The notes under the pieces: generated by a model
Told to the model about the DNA's origin: nothing
Seen by the model: only the letters and a program-made list of their open reading frames with translations
Database searches by the model: none
Origin: an uncultured Bacteroidales bacterium
GTDB lineage: Bacteria > Bacteroidota > Bacteroidia > Bacteroidales > Muribaculaceae
Assembly (NCBI GenBank): GCA_900542185.1
Contig: UQMZ01000010.1
Coordinates: 1 to 64,000, forward strand
Direction of reading: 5' to 3'
DNA: 64,000 nucleotides
Part shown: positions 60,108-64,000 of the stretch, piece after piece
Numbering within the stretch: the stretch's first letter is position 1
Layout: each line of letters starts with the position of its first letter
Position numbers and translations under genes: made by a program

Positions 60108-62708
60108 ATGAATTTCAACAATTTTACGATTAAGTCGCAGGAGGTGGTTCAAAAGGCGATAGATTACGCCAAGGCATCGGGCCAGCAGATGATTGAGCCG
60201 GAACATATACTGAAGGCCATCATCTCCGAGTCGGAGCCAATCGTGAACTTTATCTTCCAGAAGACGGGTGCCGCGCTTGGATCGGTCAAGAGCGCACTGG
60301 ACGCCGCGATTGCCGCTTTGCCAAAAGTGTCAGGCGGTGACGTGGCTTTGTCACGTGAGTCAAACGAGGCTTTGCAGAAAGCCGTGGACTATTCCAAGAA
60401 AAACGGCGACGAGTATGTGTCCGTAGAAGCCATGCTGATGGGCATACTCCAGACGCGCTGCAAGGCGTCGCAGATACTTAAGGACGCAGGTCTGACCGAA
60501 AAGGATCTGCAGGCCGCCATCCAGGAACTGCGCAAGGGCAACAAGGTGAAGGACCAGAGCGCCGAGGAGACATATCAGGCCCTGAGCAAATATGCCATCA
60601 ACCTGAACGACCGCGCGCGTAACGGCAAACTCGACCCGGTCATCGGCCGCGACGAGGAGATACGCCGCGTGCTCCAGATCCTGTCGCGACGCACCAAGAA
60701 CAACCCCATGCTGGTCGGCGAGCCGGGTACCGGTAAGACGGCCATCGCCGAGGGACTGGCCATGCGCATCGTGCGCGGCGACGTGCCGGAGAACCTTAAA
60801 TCGAAGCAGATTTATTCGCTCGACATGGGTGCGCTTGTCGCAGGCGCCAAATACAAGGGTGAGTTCGAGGAACGGCTCAAGGCCATAGTTAACGAGGTGT
60901 CCGGTTCGGACGGCGAAATAATCCTGTTCATCGACGAAATCCACACCCTGGTGGGTGCCGGCAAGGGCGAGGGCGCCATGGATGCCGCAAACATCCTGAA
61001 ACCGGCCCTGGCACGCGGGGAGCTCCGTTCCATCGGAGCCACTACTCTGGATGAGTATCAGAAATATTTCGAGAAGGACAAGGCTCTGGAGCGCCGTTTC
61101 CAGAAGGTGATGGTGGATGAGCCGGACGAGCTGTCGGCCATCTCGATTCTTCGCGGTCTGAAGGAGCGTTACGAGAACCACCACAAGGTGCGCATCAAGG
61201 ACGAGGCCATCATAGCCGCCGTTCAGCTGTCGGTGCGCTATATCACCGACCGTTTCCTGCCGGACAAGGCCATCGACCTGATTGACGAGGCTGCATCCAA
61301 GCTGCGTCTGGAAATGGACTCCCAGCCTCAGGCACTGGACGAGGCTTCGCGCAAGATCAAGCAGCTTGAGATAGAGCGCGAGGCTATCAAGCGCGAGGGC
61401 GACGACTACAAGCTTAAGGAGATAGACGAAGACTTAGCGAACCTGCGCGACACCGAGAAGTCGCTGCGCGCCAAGTGGCAGGCCGAGAAGAACGAGATCA
61501 ACAAGATCCAGCAGAACAAGATAGACATCGAGCAGCTGAACTACGAGGCCGAGAAGGCCGAGCGCGAGGGTGACTACGCGAAGGTGGCCGAGATACGCTA
61601 TAGCCGCATCAAGCAGAAACAGGACGAGAACGCGGCCATCCAGGCGCGACTGAAGGAGCTGCAGGGCGAAGGCGCCATGATCAAGGAGGAAGTGGACGCC
61701 GAGGACATCGCCGAGGTAGTGAGCCGCTGGACCGGCATCCCTGTCAAGAAGATGGCCCAGAGTGAGAAGGAGAAGCTGTTGCACCTGGAGGAGGAACTGC
61801 ACAAACGTGTCGTAGGTCAGGAGGACGCCATACGCGCCGTGTCGGACGCCGTGCGCCGCAGCCGTGCCGGTCTGAACGACCCCAGACGCCCCATCGGTTC
61901 GTTCATATTCCTCGGCACTACCGGTGTCGGAAAGACCGAACTTGCCAAGGCCTTGGCCGAATATCTGTTCGACGACGAGGACATGATGACCCGTATCGAT
62001 ATGTCGGAGTATATGGAGAAGCACTCCGTGAGCCGACTGGTCGGAGCGCCTCCGGGATACGTGGGTTACGAGGAGGGCGGTCAGCTCACCGAGGCCGTGC
62101 GCCGTAAACCGTACTCCGTGGTGCTGTTCGACGAGATCGAGAAGGCCAATCCCGATGTGTTCAACATTCTGTTGCAGGTATTGGACGACGGTCGTCTGAC
62201 CGACAACAAGGGACGCTTCATCAACTTCAAGAACACCATCATCATCATGACGTCCAACATGGGTTCCGACATAATCCGCCAGAACTTCGAGGGCTTCAAC
62301 GATAAGAAGGAGGACGAGAAGCAGGACATCATATCCCGCACCAAGCAGGATGTGATGGACCGCCTGAAACAGATAATCCGTCCGGAGTTCCTGAACCGTA
62401 TCGACGAGACGGTGATGTTCACGCCGCTGAGCAAGAAGGAAATCCTGGAGATTGTGGAACTGCAGGTGCGCAGCGTGAAGAAGATGCTGCAGACCAACGG
62501 CATTACCTTGGAGGTAACACCCGCGGCGCTCGACCTGCTGGCCGAGGACGGCTACGATCCCGAGTTCGGCGCGCGTCCCGTGAAACGGACCATCCAGCGC
62601 CTGGTGCTGAACCAGCTGTCGAAAGACATCCTGGCGCAGAAAGTGGACCGCGAGCACCTCATCACCATCGATGTCCGCGACGGGGAGCTGGTATTCGTGA
62701 ACAAGTAG
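60108..62708 (+). CDS. clpB: ATP-dependent disaggregase ClpB
   Basis: The 866-residue hexameric AAA+ chaperone rescues aggregated proteins with DnaK. It has an N-terminal double Clp repeat (about 1-150) and NBD1 with Walker [10 protein letters not shown] (about 205-213). The coiled-coil middle domain (about 405-530) is heavy in Glu/Lys/Arg. NBD2 has Walker [10 protein letters not shown] (about 603-611) and the [18 protein letters not shown] region. It has no ClpP-binding loop, as expected. A long antisense frame over it reflects codon bias. A 9-bp repeat array and a strong terminator follow. Confidence 0.97.
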   Translation: MNFNNFTIKSQEVVQKAIDYAKASGQQMIEPEHILKAIISESEPIVNFIFQKTGAALGSVKSALDAAIAALPKVSGGDVALSRESNEALQKAVDYSKKNGDEYVSVEAMLMGILQTRCKASQILKDAGLTEKDLQAAIQELRKGNKVKDQSAEETYQALSKYAINLNDRARNGKLDPVIGRDEEIRRVLQILSRRTKNNPMLVGEPGTGKTAIAEGLAMRIVRGDVPENLKSKQIYSLDMGALVAGAKYKGEFEERLKAIVNEVSGSDGEIILFIDEIHTLVGAGKGEGAMDAANILKPALARGELRSIGATTLDEYQKYFEKDKALERRFQKVMVDEPDELSAISILRGLKERYENHHKVRIKDEAIIAAVQLSVRYITDRFLPDKAIDLIDEAASKLRLEMDSQPQALDEASRKIKQLEIEREAIKREGDDYKLKEIDEDLANLRDTEKSLRAKWQAEKNEINKIQQNKIDIEQLNYEAEKAEREGDYAKVAEIRYSRIKQKQDENAAIQARLKELQGEGAMIKEEVDAEDIAEVVSRWTGIPVKKMAQSEKEKLLHLEEELHKRVVGQEDAIRAVSDAVRRSRAGLNDPRRPIGSFIFLGTTGVGKTELAKALAEYLFDDEDMMTRIDMSEYMEKHSVSRLVGAPPGYVGYEEGGQLTEAVRRKPYSVVLFDEIEKANPDVFNILLQVLDDGRLTDNKGRFINFKNTIIIMTSNMGSDIIRQNFEGFNDKKEDEKQDIISRTKQDVMDRLKQIIRPEFLNRIDETVMFTPLSKKEILEIVELQVRSVKKMLQTNGITLEVTPAALDLLAEDGYDPEFGARPVKRTIQRLVLNQLSKDILAQKVDREHLITIDVRDGELVFVNK

Positions 62709-62718
62709 CCTGGGAATT

Positions 62719-62772
62719 AAGGTCTTTAGGGTCTTTAGGGACTTTAGGGTCCTTAGGGTCTTTAAAGTCAAA
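62719..62772 (+). repeat. 9-bp tandem array after clpB
   Basis: AAGGTCTTT, AGGGTCTTT, AGGGACTTT, AGGGTCCTT, AGGGTCTTT and a degenerate sixth unit lie between the clpB stop and its terminator. The family and strand sense are the same as in the nadE leader array. Confidence 0.85.
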
Positions 62773-62813
62773 AGCGGAATGGTGTGCCGGCAGGCGGCAC
62801 ACCATTCCGCTTT
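62771..62813. terminator. bidirectional terminator between clpB and the GIN-domain gene
   Basis: A perfect 19-bp stem (62771-62789 with 62795-62813) and a 5-nt loop between convergent genes. Confidence 0.9.
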
Positions 62814-62838
62814 ATTCATAGACGTTACGGGTTGGCGG

Positions 62839-63597
62839 TCAGTTGTGGATGTCGCCGGAACCCTGTATGATCTTTGAGACCTTGGTGGCCTTCAGGCTGC
62901 GGGCATTGATGTTGCCCGAGCCCTGGCACATCAGGCTGGCGTTGGTGCACGAGCCCGCTAAGGTTATGTCGCCGGAACCCATTACCACGGCCCGCAATGT
63001 CGTTGTATTGACGAGATTGATGTTCAGATCGCCCGAACCCATTACATTGGCCTCGACCGACCTGGAGTCCATCTTACGCACCAGGATGTCGCCCGAACCG
63101 CCGACATTCACCTTGGCCGACGAAGATGACTCCGCACTGCCGACAACCAGATCGCCGGATCCAAAAACTCCTAACGTCACGACAGATGCCTTGACGGAAC
63201 CGGCCGTGATATCTCCAGAGCCAAATAACATCAATGACAGGTTTGTGCCTGTAAACTTATCTACTTTCGCATCGCCCGATCCGTAGAGCATTATGCTCTC
63301 TACCTTGTTGCCGTATACCTTAATCTTCGCCGGCTCCTTTTCATAACTGTTCTCGCTGACGTGGATCATCAGATTGTCGCCCGACGACATGAGCATGATG
63401 CTTTCGCGAGCCTGCTTCGACCCTATGATTTCCACTCGAGGCGAGCCGGGGAGATATTCCAGGTCGGACGAAGTATAATTCATCACCTTGGAAAAATCTT
63501 CACCTCGGAAACGCGTAAGGGTGCCGGCAGGCTCTTTTGCTCCCGCGATGCCCGCACACAAGGCGACGGCTATTATCGATATTACAATTCTTTTCAT
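62839..63597 (-). CDS. secreted GIN-domain (DUF2807) beta-helix-like protein
   Basis: The 252-residue product has a signal peptide (about 1-20, ending IAGA). After an N-terminal region (about 30-95) comes a series of repeats about 20-22 residues long, each carrying GSGD or GSGN (GSGDAKVD, GSGDITAG, GSGDLVVG, GSGDILVR, GSGDLNIN, GSGDITLA, GSGNINAR, ending GSGDIHN). This is the putative auto-transporter-adhesin head (GIN/DUF2807) pattern and predicts a solenoid of beta turns. The role is unknown; periplasmic or surface. It lies 18 bp after the truncated gene on the same strand, so the two form an operon. Confidence 0.85.
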   Translation of the reverse strand: MKRIVISIIAVALCAGIAGAKEPAGTLTRFRGEDFSKVMNYTSSDLEYLPGSPRVEIIGSKQARESIMLMSSGDNLMIHVSENSYEKEPAKIKVYGNKVESIMLYGSGDAKVDKFTGTNLSLMLFGSGDITAGSVKASVVTLGVFGSGDLVVGSAESSSSAKVNVGGSGDILVRKMDSRSVEANVMGSGDLNINLVNTTTLRAVVMGSGDITLAGSCTNASLMCQGSGNINARSLKATKVSKIIQGSGDIHN

Positions 63598-63615
63598 CTT
63601 TATTCCCTCCTATTC

Positions 63616-64000
63616 TTATTCGTCCGTTTTATCATAATCCTCGTATTTCGACTTGGTCCTCACGAGGCCTTTATTCCAGTTTATCACCGACACTTCCGCG
63701 ACATTAGGCGCATCAGAGTTCCATATCACCATCTGTGTGATTTTGTCGCCGTCATCGATAAATTTTTCATACACCGCATACTCCTGAACGCCCTGACTGG
63801 TGCGCATCATGACCTCTACGCTCGGATTATCCTTCAGATACTGTTTAAGGATCTTCCTGGCCATCGCCACACTCTTCTCAGAATAACACTGATAGGAATA
63901 GAATGATGAGAAACCCTTGTCAAGACGGATGGAATGCTGCCCCGACGAGCTGGCCCATATCTTCTTGTTGTGTGCGAAACGTCCCGAAACGTATGTGCTC
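63616..64000 (-). CDS. unidentified gene, 5' end beyond the window
   Basis: The frame is open from 64000 to the stop at 63616, giving at least 127 residues. An internal ATG at 63870 gives 84 codons, but the in-frame sequence upstream (STYVSGRFAHNKKIWASSSG and on) looks equally coding, so the true start lies outside. The visible part has a helix MARKILKQYLKDNPSVEVMM, strands EYAVYEKFIDD and TQMVIWNSD, and an acidic end KYEDYDKTDE. I do not recognise the family. It precedes the GIN-domain gene by 18 bp and probably shares its function. Confidence 0.7.
   Translation of the reverse strand, partial: STYVSGRFAHNKKIWASSSGQHSIRLDKGFSSFYSYQCYSEKSVAMARKILKQYLKDNPSVEVMMRTSQGVQEYAVYEKFIDDGDKITQMVIWNSDAPNVAEVSVINWNKGLVRTKSKYEDYDKTDE

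Overview
The window comes from a Bacteroidales chromosome, most like the gut Muribaculaceae; the order is well supported and the family is inference. The evidence is a SusC/SusD glycan-uptake operon, lipoproteins with acidic residues after the lipobox Cys, C-terminal tails of the type IX secretion kind, the Bacteroidetes-specific ribosomal protein bL38 (DUF4295) beside rpmB-rpmG, PPi-dependent phosphofructokinase, and promoters of the Bacteroidetes type (TTTG, 19-20 bp, TAnnTTTG) with no clear Shine-Dalgarno sequences.

Layout. 0-5 kb: a lipoprotein, a YciO-family protein, a Spi-domain secreted protein with a small membrane partner, and pfp. 5-11 kb: a thioredoxin lipoprotein, MFS transporter and kdsB operon, then ftsK and tRNA-Cys. 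11-22 kb: an L,D-transpeptidase lipoprotein, a 59-residue membrane protein with dxs-trkA-trkH, a DUF389 protein, and dapA-dnaG. 22-28 kb: nadE behind a 9-bp repeat array, a PAP2 phosphatase with tsaC, rpmB-rpmG-bL38, and lpxA. 28-37 kb: a tripartite RND efflux operon and rsfS-ftsH. 37-43 kb: an accessory region described below. 43-55 kb: wecD-wecE and a beta-mannan utilisation locus (SusC, SusD, two surface glycan-binding lipoproteins, GH26). 55-64 kb: a DUF308 membrane protein, a secreted PI-PLC-like protein with VCBS repeats, clpB, a GIN-domain protein and a truncated gene at the edge.

The most interesting part is 36.9-43.3 kb. Two paralogous secreted-protein genes point away from each other around a tyrosine recombinase gene. 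A 32-bp identical inverted repeat lies in the signal-peptide codons of both. Only the right-hand copy has a promoter and a start codon, and both lie inside the segment between the repeats. Inversion of about 1.57 kb would join that promoter, start codon and first six codons in frame to the left-hand cassette. This is a compact expression switch with its own recombinase on the invertible DNA. Beside it is a REP-associated tyrosine transposase (RAYT) flanked by inverted REP hairpins. Its stop codon lies in a hairpin loop and its C-terminal extension resembles part of DprA. Related REP elements form the 5' leader of the efflux operon.

The rest is housekeeping genes in short, often translationally overlapping operons. 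The spaces between them are rich in hairpins and short periodic repeats (7-bp and 9-bp units), which are reported separately.
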